Below are positions 1-8,498 of a DNA stretch of 64,000 bases, one piece after another. A program made the position numbers and the translations under genes. The DNA comes from Hydrocarboniclastica marina (lineage in GTDB: Bacteria; Pseudomonadota; Gammaproteobacteria; Pseudomonadales; Oleiphilaceae). Position 1 is the stretch's first letter, and the number at the start of each line of letters is the position of its first letter. The notes under the pieces were generated by a model. That model ran no database searches. It worked only from the letters and a program-made list of their open reading frames with translations, and was not told the origin of the DNA. The DNA lies in NCBI RefSeq assembly GCF_004851605.1, contig NZ_CP031093.1, positions 1,984,001 to 2,048,000 on the forward strand, written 5' to 3'.

Positions 1-1
1 A

Positions 2-1342
2 AAACGCCAGATAGCGCTCTTTTCTGCGACCATGCCCCGTGAGATTCAGCAGGTTGCGAACAAGTATCTGCGCGATCCGCAGACGGTCAAGATCCAGAGC
101 AGCACATCCACTGCCCCTGCGATCAACCAACGTTACTGGCCAGTCAGCGGCCTGAGCAAGCTGGATGCGCTAACTCGCATCCTGGAAGTGGAGCCCATTG
201 AAGGCGCCATCATTTTTGTCCGTACCAAACTCGCGACTGTAGAACTTGCGGAGAAGCTGGTGGCTCGCGGCTTTACTGCGGAAGCCCTGAATGGCGATAT
301 GGCCCAGGCCCAGCGGGAGAAAACAATCGACCGCATGCGCAAAGGCAAGCTCGACATTCTCCTGGCGACGGATGTCGCTGCCCGCGGCATTGATATTCCG
401 CGCATTAGTCACGTCATAAACTATGACATCCCGTTCGATACTGAGTCCTATGTACACAGAATCGGCCGTACCGGCCGCGCCGGTAGAACGGGGGAGGCGA
501 TACTCTTCGTCTCGAATCGCGAGCGACGGATGCTCGGAGCCATCGAACGAGCGACGCGGCAGCCAATCGCGGTGATGAACCTGCCTTCAGAAAGCGACAT
601 AAATGCCCAGAGGGTTGAAAGGTTCAAAGCAAAAATAGAACAGACGCTGGCGAATGAAAATCTCGATTTCTACCGACAGCTACTGAGCGACTATCAGGAA
701 AGCACAGAGACACCCGCCCTTGAAATTGCTGCAGCGCTGGCCCGCATTGCGCAAGGCGACGCTACCCTTCTGGTTGAGCCGCAAAAAAGAACATCAGAAA
801 AGAGCCGTGAACGTGACGGTGATCGACCGAAGCGACAGCATGCTGAGTCTCAGCGAGATGGCGGCCGCACTGAGGCAAAGCGGAAGCTCAAGCAGGAGAA
901 CCTTAATGATGCCCAGGCAAAGCCACTGAAGAATTTTCCCGACGTCCGTATGGCCCGATATCGCATAGACGTCGGCTACGTCAACGGGGTCAACCCGGGT
1001 CAGATAGTTGGCGCTATCGCCAATGAGGCGAACATGGACAGCGCCTACATTGGTCACATAGAGATCTTTGACGATTTCACGACAGTAGATCTGCCCGCCG
1101 AGATACCGAAGGAAGTTTTCCAGCACCTGCAGAGGGTTCGGGTGTGTCAGCGACCGCTGCTACTGAGCGTGATGCGAAGCGACAGTGCAGCGGGGCCCAA
1201 GTCTTCGACAGGTAGATCGGCAGATCCAAAGCCCGCTGGTAAGTCAGCAGGTGAAAAGCCTGTCGCTCCCAAGCGGCGGGTGAAACCCGGCAAAAAGAAA
1301 ACGGACGGCTCCAAGCCACCCCGAAAACCAAAGAAGAAGTAG
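2..1342 (+). CDS. deaD: DEAD-box ATP-dependent RNA helicase, 3' part (DeaD/CsdA type)
   Basis: The reading frame is already open at the first bases of the window, so the start and the ATPase core motifs I-II lie upstream. Visible in order are motif III (FSATMP, just after the left edge), motif IV region (IIFVRTK), motif V (ATDVAARGID) and motif VI (HRIGRTGRAGRTG). They are followed by a DbpA/CsdA-type RNA-binding domain (GYVNGVNPGQIVGAIANE, IGHIEIFDDFTTVDLP) and a Lys/Pro/Ser-rich basic tail. The RNA-binding domain and tail separate DeaD from RhlE or SrmB. The family unwinds structured RNA during ribosome assembly and cold adaptation. The stop codon directly abuts the stop of the convergent gene at 1343. 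Confidence 0.93.
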   Translation, partial: KRQIALFSATMPREIQQVANKYLRDPQTVKIQSSTSTAPAINQRYWPVSGLSKLDALTRILEVEPIEGAIIFVRTKLATVELAEKLVARGFTAEALNGDMAQAQREKTIDRMRKGKLDILLATDVAARGIDIPRISHVINYDIPFDTESYVHRIGRTGRAGRTGEAILFVSNRERRMLGAIERATRQPIAVMNLPSESDINAQRVERFKAKIEQTLANENLDFYRQLLSDYQESTETPALEIAAALARIAQGDATLLVEPQKRTSEKSRERDGDRPKRQHAESQRDGGRTEAKRKLKQENLNDAQAKPLKNFPDVRMARYRIDVGYVNGVNPGQIVGAIANEANMDSAYIGHIEIFDDFTTVDLPAEIPKEVFQHLQRVRVCQRPLLLSVMRSDSAAGPKSSTGRSADPKPAGKSAGEKPVAPKRRVKPGKKKTDGSKPPRKPKKK

Positions 1343-1711
1343 TCACGGCGACGGGTGTGACTTGTCTGTTTGCTGCCACGGCCATTTACCTGTCAGTTCC
1401 AGATCCAGTGTGAAGCTGAGGAAGGTTCTGATCAGGACAATAGTCGCCAGCACCCCTACCGTCTCGAAGGTGAGTTCTACAGCGACGGTGTGGATAATGT
1501 CTGCGGCCACCAGGAATTCAAGCCCGAGCAATATGCCACGCCCCAGGCGCTGCCTGACATCCGGCATGATGGCGGTCATGTTTTCGCGCCGGCCCAGCCT
1601 TAATGCCGCCAATAGAACGGTGTAGAGTGCGGCAATGACGATAATGCCGATGCCCAGCGCTTCAATAATTGCGGCGCTCCATTCCGCCATCGGGACGATA
1701 AGTTCAGACAT
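1343..1711 (-). CDS. DUF1622 family integral membrane protein
   Basis: A 122-residue protein with three hydrophobic segments: about residues 15-36 (IEALGIGIIVIAALYTVLLAAL), 57-75 and 80-100. The short loop after the first helix is rich in Arg. The pattern GRGILLGLEFLVAADIIHTVA is characteristic of the DUF1622 family, whose function is unknown. A good ribosome-binding site (GGGAGG) lies 6-7 bases before the ATG. The gene stands alone; its stop touches the stop of deaD on the other strand, so the two transcripts must overlap or terminate inside one another. Confidence 0.85.
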   Translation of the reverse strand: MSELIVPMAEWSAAIIEALGIGIIVIAALYTVLLAALRLGRRENMTAIMPDVRQRLGRGILLGLEFLVAADIIHTVAVELTFETVGVLATIVLIRTFLSFTLDLELTGKWPWQQTDKSHPSP

Positions 1712-1728
1712 AGAACCTCCCTGTTCTG

Positions 1729-1754
1729 TCGGTCATGAATCTCTCGGTCATGAA
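1729..1754. repeat. Direct repeat, two 15-bp-spaced copies of TCGGTCATGAA
   Basis: The 11-mer TCGGTCATGAA occurs at 1729-1739 and again at 1744-1754, exactly 15 bp apart. It lies just upstream of the DUF1622 gene. The spacing equals that of several other intergenic arrays in this window, although the sequence is different. It could be an operator pair or a slippage product. Confidence 0.6.
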
Positions 1755-1860
1755 AAGTTACGTTACAGTCTGGTTGGCAGCGAGAACAAGACCGTTGGCT
1801 TGGCGGGGCTTGGGCCTGCGACTTCTTGTCAATGGTTTTGACCGTCGGCAAGGCTCGGCC

Positions 1861-2862
1861 CTACAACTCGAGTCTTGAGCTTGCCGGGGATGGGAGTACC
1901 GTTCTTTCGTAGTCAATGGGCGTGGGCTGAATTATCTCGTACCGATCCCTGCCATTAAGCTTGGCCCTGTAAAGCGCCTTGTCGGATTGAGCAATCAGTA
2001 CGTCAGGCTCTGGATCGGGTCGATCAGGAGTCGCTTCGTAAACGACAATGCCGAAGCTGCAGGTAGGCTTGAGGAAAGCCCCACCAATTTCAACAGGTGC
2101 CCGGACTTCCTCCAGCACACGGTTGACCATGACTTCGACTTGTTGCAACGACTCTACACCGGGCAACAACAGTATGAATTCGTCCCCACCGAAACGCGTG
2201 ACGCTATCAGCCTCCCGCAAGGCGTCGCGCAATCGCCGGGCCACTTTGACCAGAATCTGATCACCGATGCTGTGACCGTGGCTGTCATTCATGTGCTTGA
2301 AGCCATCGATATCAGCGCTCACCAACGCCAGTTTTTGGCCCGAACGCCGGGATAGAGCCAGCGCCTGGTTGACTCGGTCTTTAAGAAGGACCCTGTTTGG
2401 CAATCCAGTAAGAAAATCATGGTGGGCAGCCCGTTCAGCGTCGGCTTTGGCCTCCCTGAGCTGGCGTTCCAGTTGCTTGAGCGGGCCGACATCGGCGACA
2501 TGAACGAAGATTCCCTCAACCGTTCCTCCCAGGATTCTCGGGGTATAGGTCGCAAGGCTATGGCGCACCTGCCCGTCAGGCGTGGTGATCTCGCGTTCAA
2601 ACACCTGTCGCTGGCCCTGGTAAGCGGCATCTATAAACGGCAGGTTCTGAGGGTAAAGCGGGCCAAGCAGCTCTTCCATGGTCATACCGATCAGCTCCGT
2701 CCTTCGTATCCCGAACCAGTGCTGATAGGCATCGTTGGCGAAAATACAGCGGCGCTGGCTATCCCAGCAGGCGATCATGGCGTCAAGGTGGTCCACCAAC
2801 TCCAGCAGGATTTCACCCGCGTCGTCATTCTGAAGCGGTCGGCCCCCCGACTTTAAACTCAT
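1861..2862 (-). CDS. PAS-GGDEF diguanylate cyclase
   Basis: A 333-residue cytoplasmic sensor enzyme. A PAS domain occupies about residues 15-130 (LDAMIACWDSQRRCIFANDAY, GMTMEELLG), a short linker coil follows, and a GGDEF domain covers about 160-315 with the intact active site RFGGDEF. An RxxD inhibitory site (READ) sits five residues before GGDEF, so product inhibition is likely. It should make cyclic di-GMP in response to a PAS ligand or redox signal. I chose the ATG at 2862 because GGGGGAC stands six bases before it; a longer frame from a TTG at 2901 has no such site. No EAL domain is present. Confidence 0.9.
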   Translation of the reverse strand: MSLKSGGRPLQNDDAGEILLELVDHLDAMIACWDSQRRCIFANDAYQHWFGIRRTELIGMTMEELLGPLYPQNLPFIDAAYQGQRQVFEREITTPDGQVRHSLATYTPRILGGTVEGIFVHVADVGPLKQLERQLREAKADAERAAHHDFLTGLPNRVLLKDRVNQALALSRRSGQKLALVSADIDGFKHMNDSHGHSIGDQILVKVARRLRDALREADSVTRFGGDEFILLLPGVESLQQVEVMVNRVLEEVRAPVEIGGAFLKPTCSFGIVVYEATPDRPDPEPDVLIAQSDKALYRAKLNGRDRYEIIQPTPIDYERTVLPSPASSRLEL

Positions 2863-3187
2863 CGCCTGTCCCCCACGGAATGTGACTTCGGCGACTTCCA
2901 CTTTAAATTTTTATAAAGGCTTCATGTAGTGTTTTTATGTACAGGTTCTGGGCGTGCCCTGAAACGCGTGGCAGGCGCCATGGAACAACGCATTACCAAA
3001 ACACGCTGATATTTTTCAATGTTTAACAGCCCACCTCAAGCAGAGCCGCAATACCGGTATCAGCGGCCTTGAGAGCTATGCAGCGCAGGCAAGCGTCCTC
3101 AGCCGGAAAAGCCCCAGTAGGGAACACAGCAGGGTTGCAGATCTCGCTTATACTCCTGGGAGGATATCTGACGAAGAAGCGTTCTAT
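2863..3187. other. Intergenic region between divergent cyclase genes
   Basis: This 325-bp spacer separates two divergently transcribed diguanylate cyclase genes. It begins with an AT-rich stretch (2900-2940) that is a plausible promoter zone for the minus-strand gene. I see no RNA gene, repeat or convincing operator. Confidence 0.5.
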
Positions 3188-4747
3188 ATGCGGTCCATCC
3201 GAAGTTACTTCTTCCAGTACCTGTTGGCGTACATCATTGCCATAACCGGCGTGTTTCTCGCCTACCGGTACTATGTCGAATACCCACGCGAACTGGCAAC
3301 TGTCGCCGAGCACCAGAGCCGTGAGCTGCGGAGCCTCGCCCGAAGCCTGCAGAGCGATACCGACCATCTCCAGGTGGCTGTACGCGACTGGTCCCATTGG
3401 GACGATACCTATCAGTTCCTTCGGGACCCTAAAACGCGGACCGGCTATATTGAAGCCAACCTCCAGCCCAGTACGTTTGAGGTGTTTAGCCTCGCCGCGA
3501 TCGCATTTTTTGACGCTGATTTCGAGCTTGTATTTGCCCAGGGCTTTGATCTGGAGGACAGTCAGCCAAGATCAGCCGAATCTCTCCTCCCCTCACCGCT
3601 AAAACAGACCTTCAGAGCCGGCGGCCTGCCGGGTGAGCCGTTCCAGCAGACGGGCTGGCTTAACACAGCGCTCGGCCCCGCCCGCTACGCTCTGGACTAC
3701 GTGACCAATTCCCTTGGCGACCAGCCCCCGAACGGATACCTGATGTTTGTTCAGCTAGTTACCGAGGAGCACATCCAGGCTCTCGAAGAGGTGACAAGGC
3801 TGGAGCTTGAGCTGGCGGCAGTTGATCCAAATGCCGCCCAGCCCCATTTGTCTCCGGCCGGGAAGATAGCTGACGGAAGCCATCACGGCGTGGCGGATAG
3901 CCGTACCCAGCTGCTTAATAATTCGGCGGGGCAGCCTATCCTGTCGCTTCAGATTACCCACGACCCGATTGCTGATCCGAGACTAATCGGGCCAAGTGGC
4001 ATCGGGATGCTGCTGGCGTTGGCCCTGGTTCCATTTGGGATCGGTCTCGCAATTGACCGAACCTTGCTGAGGGCAATAAGGCGTAATTCAGCGCGCATCG
4101 AGGGTATGGTGTCCAATAACTCTCTGGAAGAGTTACCCAGGGGCTTTCCGGTGCGGGAACTGGAGCAGATGCGGGAGGCTTTCAATGATTCGGTAAGACT
4201 CACCCGAGGGCATGTCGAGCAGTTAAGGCAGATCTCGCAAACTGACAGCCTCACAGGTATCGGTAATCGGCGGGCGTTTGACGAGTTCAGCGATCAGGCC
4301 TGGCGTCAGGCCAAGCGCTTGAATATTCCGTTCGTCCTGGCGGTGCTTGATCTCGATTTTTTCAAGGAATTCAATGACCGCTTGGGCCATCCGGCCGGAG
4401 ACGACGCCCTAAGACTTGTCGGTAAAGCACTGGACGAATTTACGCCGCGCTCCGGGGACTTTTGCGCACGTCTCGGCGGCGAAGAATTCGTAGTGATTCT
4501 GACCGGTATGCAGAAGGGAGAATCTATGGAGCGGCTGGAAGTGCTACGTTCAAGTATAGAAGCGCTGGCGATAAGCCACCCTGACTCGGCAGTAGCGCCC
4601 GTGCTGACAGTCAGCATTGGCGCTGTTCATGTTGCGGCACCGTTATTGACCGACCATGGGAGTCTGCAAGACATCATGGACAGTGCTGACAAGGCGCTCT
4701 ATTGCGCGAAGCGACAAGGACGCAACAGAATCAGCACCAGCCGGTAA
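3188..4747 (+). CDS. CHASE4-GGDEF membrane diguanylate cyclase
   Basis: A 519-residue protein. An N-terminal membrane helix (about 8-26) is followed by a periplasmic domain to about residue 260, whose motif VRDWSHWDDTYQFL is typical of CHASE4 sensors. A second helix lies near 267-290 (IGMLLALALVPFGIGLAI), then a HAMP-like linker, then a GGDEF domain (about 350-517) with active site RLGGEEF and RxxD inhibitory site RSGD five residues earlier. It should convert GTP to cyclic di-GMP according to an extracytoplasmic signal. The ATG at 3188 leads directly into the membrane anchor. It is divergent from the PAS-GGDEF gene. Confidence 0.92.
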   Translation: MRSIRSYFFQYLLAYIIAITGVFLAYRYYVEYPRELATVAEHQSRELRSLARSLQSDTDHLQVAVRDWSHWDDTYQFLRDPKTRTGYIEANLQPSTFEVFSLAAIAFFDADFELVFAQGFDLEDSQPRSAESLLPSPLKQTFRAGGLPGEPFQQTGWLNTALGPARYALDYVTNSLGDQPPNGYLMFVQLVTEEHIQALEEVTRLELELAAVDPNAAQPHLSPAGKIADGSHHGVADSRTQLLNNSAGQPILSLQITHDPIADPRLIGPSGIGMLLALALVPFGIGLAIDRTLLRAIRRNSARIEGMVSNNSLEELPRGFPVRELEQMREAFNDSVRLTRGHVEQLRQISQTDSLTGIGNRRAFDEFSDQAWRQAKRLNIPFVLAVLDLDFFKEFNDRLGHPAGDDALRLVGKALDEFTPRSGDFCARLGGEEFVVILTGMQKGESMERLEVLRSSIEALAISHPDSAVAPVLTVSIGAVHVAAPLLTDHGSLQDIMDSADKALYCAKRQGRNRISTSR

Positions 4748-4887
4748 ACGGCTTAGGACCCTACGGGAAAAAGTGCCAGCTCGCTCTCATGCGAGCCCCA
4801 TGCCACGCAACAGCGACTCGCGCCCCGATAACTACCGGAATTAGAGGTTCACCCGCCGCGGACCCCGCAGGCGAGTTGCCCTGCATA

Positions 4888-5106
4888 TCAGTGCAGGGTG
4901 GCTGAAACCGGCGCCATCCGTGCAAAGTCCTGATCTGAAATCAGCACGGGTAGCTTCAACGGCTCTGCCCGATGGTCAACCTGCTGGAGGAGCAGGCCCT
5001 GCCGGCGTGGCCTGAACAGGAGAAACCCCAAAGCAGCTGCAAAGAGGGTTGTTGCGATCAACGCGTGCAGGTTGTTCTGGGTATCGTCGTACTGGAAATC
5101 GTTCAT
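4888..5106 (-). CDS. Possible small single-pass membrane protein
   Basis: A 72-residue frame with one hydrophobic helix (ALIATTLFAAALGFLLF, about residues 15-31), flanked by a basic RPRRQ stretch. I do not recognise a family. The ribosome-binding site is weak, and the stop lies within a 7-bp inverted repeat (CCCTGCA...TGCAGGG, 4879-4898). The membrane-helix plus positive-inside pattern is the only support, so it may be a chance frame. Confidence 0.35.
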   Translation of the reverse strand: MNDFQYDDTQNNLHALIATTLFAAALGFLLFRPRRQGLLLQQVDHRAEPLKLPVLISDQDFARMAPVSATLH

Positions 5107-5315
5107 TAACTGGTTCCGCCACCGTCGAGCTGGAAATCAGGGCTGAAGAAGTGCCGAAAAAAGTGTTTCGACAGCAGGCCCTCCTGGTGAACAGACAGAT
5201 CCTTTGCGGTTCTCTTAAAATGTAGACGCTCGGGCCAGACTTGGCAAAAAAACTCTTTTAACCCAGTACCCTGGCAGTACCGGACCCGGCCGGAAGCTCA
5301 TCACTTCAAAGCCCG

Positions 5316-5795
5316 TCAGCCGGGCTCCCCTGCATGGCTTACCAGCACTCCGGCAGCACCTTGTTGCAGTTTCGAGCCGATCAGCTCATCAAAGCCGACC
5401 TTGGTCATCAAAGAAGGCTGAATCAGTACATAGGTGATGTCAGCCTCAGCTATTGTCGTCTCCTCGTCATAGCGCATGAACTGCAGGTGGAGCGTAAACG
5501 AGGTGGTTCCCAGCCGCCCGGGCCGTATTCTCGCCTCCAGCACATCGTCGAATTTGGCTGGCGACTTCCAGTTCACGGTCAGGCTGACGACCTGAATGTC
5601 CCGGTCCTGTTCAAGCAGCCAACGATAATCACCGAAAAGAGTGCGAATGTACTCGTTAACTGCGATATCCACGTAGTCGGCAAAACGCGCGTTAAAAACC
5701 ACTCCCTGAGCATCACATTCACCGTAGCGCACGCGAAACCGGAAGCGAAAAACGTTGGCGGGCCGTGCTGGCCCTTGGGTTGACGGATCAGTCAT
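5316..5795 (-). CDS. Hotdog-fold acyl-CoA thioesterase (4HBT, YbgC/FadM-like)
   Basis: A 159-residue hotdog-fold protein. The segment RVRYGECDAQGVVFNARFADY (about residues 20-40) is the signature of 4-hydroxybenzoyl-CoA thioesterase relatives, with the conserved Asp in GECDAQG. The hydrophobic helix VDIAVNEYIRTLFG follows. The family hydrolyses acyl-CoA or acyl-ACP thioesters in the cytoplasm. It begins 10 bp after the SDR gene ends on the same strand, so the two are probably one operon and may act on related lipid-derived substrates. The substrate cannot be read from the sequence. Confidence 0.85.
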   Translation of the reverse strand: MTDPSTQGPARPANVFRFRFRVRYGECDAQGVVFNARFADYVDIAVNEYIRTLFGDYRWLLEQDRDIQVVSLTVNWKSPAKFDDVLEARIRPGRLGTTSFTLHLQFMRYDEETTIAEADITYVLIQPSLMTKVGFDELIGSKLQQGAAGVLVSHAGEPG

Positions 5796-5805
5796 AACAC
5801 CTCGT

Positions 5806-6588
5806 CTACTCTTCGTAGATCATTTTCCGGCACATGCCGCCATCGACGATAATATTTTGCCCGGTGATGAATCTCGCCTGCCCGGAAATCAGAAAAGCCA
5901 CCGTTGCGGCTACATCTTCCGGCTGGCCAACCCGGCCGGCAGGATGCTGCTCGTGGTCTGACTGAGACAAAGGCGGCACGACTTCGGGGGTGTTCGCCTT
6001 CCAGGCCCGGACGTCAATCCAGCCAGGACTGACGCAGTTGACTCTGACTTTGGGCCCAAGGCTTATTGCCAATGCGTGGGTAAGTGCCACCAGCCCGCCT
6101 TTCGTTGCCGCATAGGCTTCGGTATGAGGCTCAGACTGCACTGCCCGCGTTGACGCTATATTGACGATGCTGCCATTCGATTTCCTGAGATGCGGCACAG
6201 CGTACTTGGCCATCAGGAACGGCCCGGTAAGATTCACATCGAGTCGCCGCTGCCAGTCGACAAGTTCCAGGTTTTCCACAGGCCCTGTTTCTGGATCCGA
6301 TAGGCCCGCGTTATTGACGAGCGCATCGAGTCGACCACCCCATTCAGCAGCCGCAGACACGACTTTTTTGACATCGTGTTCGACCGCGACATCGGCATGA
6401 ACAAAGTGGAGCCGGCCGTTCTGTCCCAGTTGCGCCACACACGTGTTCCCCGCATCACGGTCCCTGTCGCAGATGACAACCTTCATGCCTTGTTCGAGCA
6501 GCAAGGTAGCGATCCCTCTGCCGATACCCTGTGCGCCCCCGGTGACGAGTACTACCTGGTCGTTAACACTTCCGAAGCTGACCGTCAT
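5806..6588 (-). CDS. Short-chain dehydrogenase/reductase (SDR)
   Basis: A 260-residue classical SDR. The nucleotide-binding TGGAQGIG, structural NNAG, catalytic Ser in IASTRA and the YAATK Tyr-Lys pair are all present. The ending TGQNIIVDGGM is the usual SDR C-terminal pattern. An Asp after the second strand (ICDRD) favours NAD(H) over NADP(H). I set the start at 6588 because GGGAGG lies seven bases before this ATG; a longer frame from 6636 lacks one. It is the first gene of a pair with the thioesterase. The substrate is unknown. Confidence 0.88.
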   Translation of the reverse strand: MTVSFGSVNDQVVLVTGGAQGIGRGIATLLLEQGMKVVICDRDRDAGNTCVAQLGQNGRLHFVHADVAVEHDVKKVVSAAAEWGGRLDALVNNAGLSDPETGPVENLELVDWQRRLDVNLTGPFLMAKYAVPHLRKSNGSIVNIASTRAVQSEPHTEAYAATKGGLVALTHALAISLGPKVRVNCVSPGWIDVRAWKANTPEVVPPLSQSDHEQHPAGRVGQPEDVAATVAFLISGQARFITGQNIIVDGGMCRKMIYEE

Positions 6589-7190
6589 AGAGATGCCTCC
6601 CAGGAATAAGCGCAGACCCGACTGGAAGATATGCACTCAGTCGCGGTCCGCACGTTAGTGTATATAACCAATACGTAATTGCGAACCTGATTGCGTCGTT
6701 TCTGGCGATATTTAAATATTAAATCGTCCGTCATTTGAAAGTTCGCGGCTGCTATATCGTTACATTTTATTAAGTTTATTATCGAGCTTAACAACTCCGT
6801 AGGCCGCTTCATTATTGAATCGGCTAGAGAACCTTTGCGGACAACACCCGATGAGACCGAATTTTCCAAGTTTTAGATTACGAAATGGTAGCGCTGCTTG
6901 TGCCCCTGGTCCCTTGCATGAACGCAACCTGATACTAGACTCAGGCTCAGTTCAGCTTGTGCTATCAACCCACTGTCTGCAAAGGAGGTCCATCAGAAGC
7001 AGCTCCAAAACTTCGGCATCGTCCGGGTACCCCAAAAGCCCACATTGCAGTCGCTGTTCGCGTCGGGATACGTGTCTGGCGGTGGAGTGCTTTTGCCCGG
7101 CTTGAGCCCGTAAATTGTATCACCGAGAAGCTTTAGCAGGATGCTTACGACACTTCTTATTTATTAATCCTAATATTAAAAGCATCCTCT
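6589..7190. other. AT-rich intergenic region upstream of secreted protein
   Basis: Roughly 600 bp with no credible gene. The part from 6655 to 6800 is much richer in A+T than its surroundings and holds a perfect 12-bp palindrome (ATATTTAAATAT, 6708-6719). Immediately before the next start codon there is a 9-bp inverted repeat (AGGATGCTT 7138-7146 and AAGCATCCT 7180-7188) with an AT-rich 33-base loop. The composition suggests a strongly regulated promoter region or DNA acquired together with the next gene. Confidence 0.6.
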
Positions 7191-8438
7191 ATGACAAACC
7201 AATATATATCTCCTGCGAATAAAAAGACCTCTGTGTTCCGCAAGGTTTCAGTGCTTGCGTTAGCGCTATCAGCCTTTGGCAGTGCCTCTGCATTTGCGGT
7301 ACCGACTATTTCAGATGTAAGCGGCCAACTACTCCAGGGTGCGACTCTGACTGTATCCGGGCAGGGATTTACGAACGCCGATGTTGATCTTGCGATAAAG
7401 CATGGCAATGGCCGGAGCAACTACAGCTTATTTGGAGACGAACCCTCCCTGCTGAATATACTGGACCCGCGGCGCGCGTTGTGGATGGCAGGCGGCTCAC
7501 CGTGGGCTGATCCCCTTTGGCCAGCGCTTATTTCGGCAAAGGAAGACCCGGTCAACAATTATGTTTATGCGGGTATCGGCAAGACCTTCAACTCCTGGCT
7601 GGCTCCGCTGAACAATGTTGGGAATAAGCGGTTATATATTTCCTGGCAATATGTTCCTTCTGAGTCACCGGGCCATTCTGGAGGCTCGAACAAATTCATC
7701 CGGGTCTGGGACAACCATAACGGCACCGATACCCGCATCTCGTGGACCCAGATGCATATGACTTACAGTGGGATGACGCGCCCGTCTTGGGAGAGGTGGA
7801 GTGGAACTCCAGGGCAATGGAACCATATGGAGCTGTGGGTGGATGGGGTCAAGGGTGAAATCGTAGCAACGGTCAATGGTAAGGTGGCCCATCGGGTAAC
7901 TGACTTCAAAAAGCGAGACCAGGGAATCGGCCTGAACATCGGTTTGATTGGCTTCGATCCGAGCAATAGCGGGCCCTACACCAATATGATGACCGTGGTC
8001 GACAAGATCTACGCAGCGACAAGCAGAGCCCGCGTTATGGTGTCTGACGAGCCGAAGTGGGTTGATGCGCGCCATACCGGCGAAGTGCAGTTACTGAAAA
8101 GCTGGACGCCGTCAGAAATCAGGGTGAACCTTGACGTGAGCGACATTGGTCTTGGTAAAGCCAGTTACCTCTACGTGGTCGACGAAAACGGAACGGCCAA
8201 TGCGGCCGGATTCAGGCTCTGCGCAGGCTGCGCGCCGCAGGAAGAGCCCGCGCCTTCCAGTCCGACATCACCATCGTCAAGTCCGACGGTACCTTCGAGT
8301 AGTCCGTCGACCAGCAGCCCGACGGCCACGCCCTCAAGCAGCCCGACGACGTCGACTACCATACGGCATTCCACAACCTCCACCCAGGCATCCTCCTCTA
8401 GCCCGACAACCTCATCCTCGACATCCAGTCGAGGCTAG
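7191..8438 (+). CDS. Secreted lectin-like protein with Ser/Thr/Pro-rich tail
   Basis: A 415-residue protein. Residues 1-36 look like a long signal peptide with the hydrophobic core VLALALSAFG and cleavage near SAFA-VP. Residues about 37-65 resemble the start of an IPT/TIG beta-sandwich (ISDVSGQLLQGATLTVSGQGF). The middle (about 95-290) is rich in Trp and Gly, with WNHMELWVDGVKGEIVATVNG reminiscent of concanavalin-A-like polysaccharide-binding folds. The tail from about 350 is almost only Ser, Thr and Pro and ends without a visible anchor. No clear ribosome-binding site precedes the ATG; an in-frame GTG at 7233 would give a more compact signal peptide. I infer extracellular glycan binding, but no enzyme motif is visible. 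Confidence 0.72.
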   Translation: MTNQYISPANKKTSVFRKVSVLALALSAFGSASAFAVPTISDVSGQLLQGATLTVSGQGFTNADVDLAIKHGNGRSNYSLFGDEPSLLNILDPRRALWMAGGSPWADPLWPALISAKEDPVNNYVYAGIGKTFNSWLAPLNNVGNKRLYISWQYVPSESPGHSGGSNKFIRVWDNHNGTDTRISWTQMHMTYSGMTRPSWERWSGTPGQWNHMELWVDGVKGEIVATVNGKVAHRVTDFKKRDQGIGLNIGLIGFDPSNSGPYTNMMTVVDKIYAATSRARVMVSDEPKWVDARHTGEVQLLKSWTPSEIRVNLDVSDIGLGKASYLYVVDENGTANAAGFRLCAGCAPQEEPAPSSPTSPSSSPTVPSSSPSTSSPTATPSSSPTTSTTIRHSTTSTQASSSSPTTSSSTSSRG

Positions 8439-8443
8439 GTTTT

Positions 8444-8498
8444 GTGCCCGGGTGACCACTGCCCCCGCAGAAATACGGGGAAAAGGTCAACCGGGCAC
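8444..8498. terminator. Long inverted repeat between convergent genes
   Basis: The arms GTGCCCGGGTGACC (8444-8457) and GGTCAACCGGGCAC (8485-8498) pair over 14 positions with one mismatch. They sit between the stop of the secreted protein and the stop of the convergent radical SAM gene, overlapping the latter. There is no clean U-tract, so it may be a bidirectional terminator or an mRNA 3'-end stabiliser. Confidence 0.6.

Noticed and set aside
6585-7105. Small frames of 94 and 96 codons in the AT-rich spacer
   Set aside because: No start signals, no similarity, and atypical composition; judged non-coding.
8220-8440. Frameshift in the Ser/Thr/Pro tail of the secreted protein
   Set aside because: Alternative frames give a Pro/Arg-rich or unrelated sequence without any domain, and the present frame keeps Ser/Thr codons to its stop.
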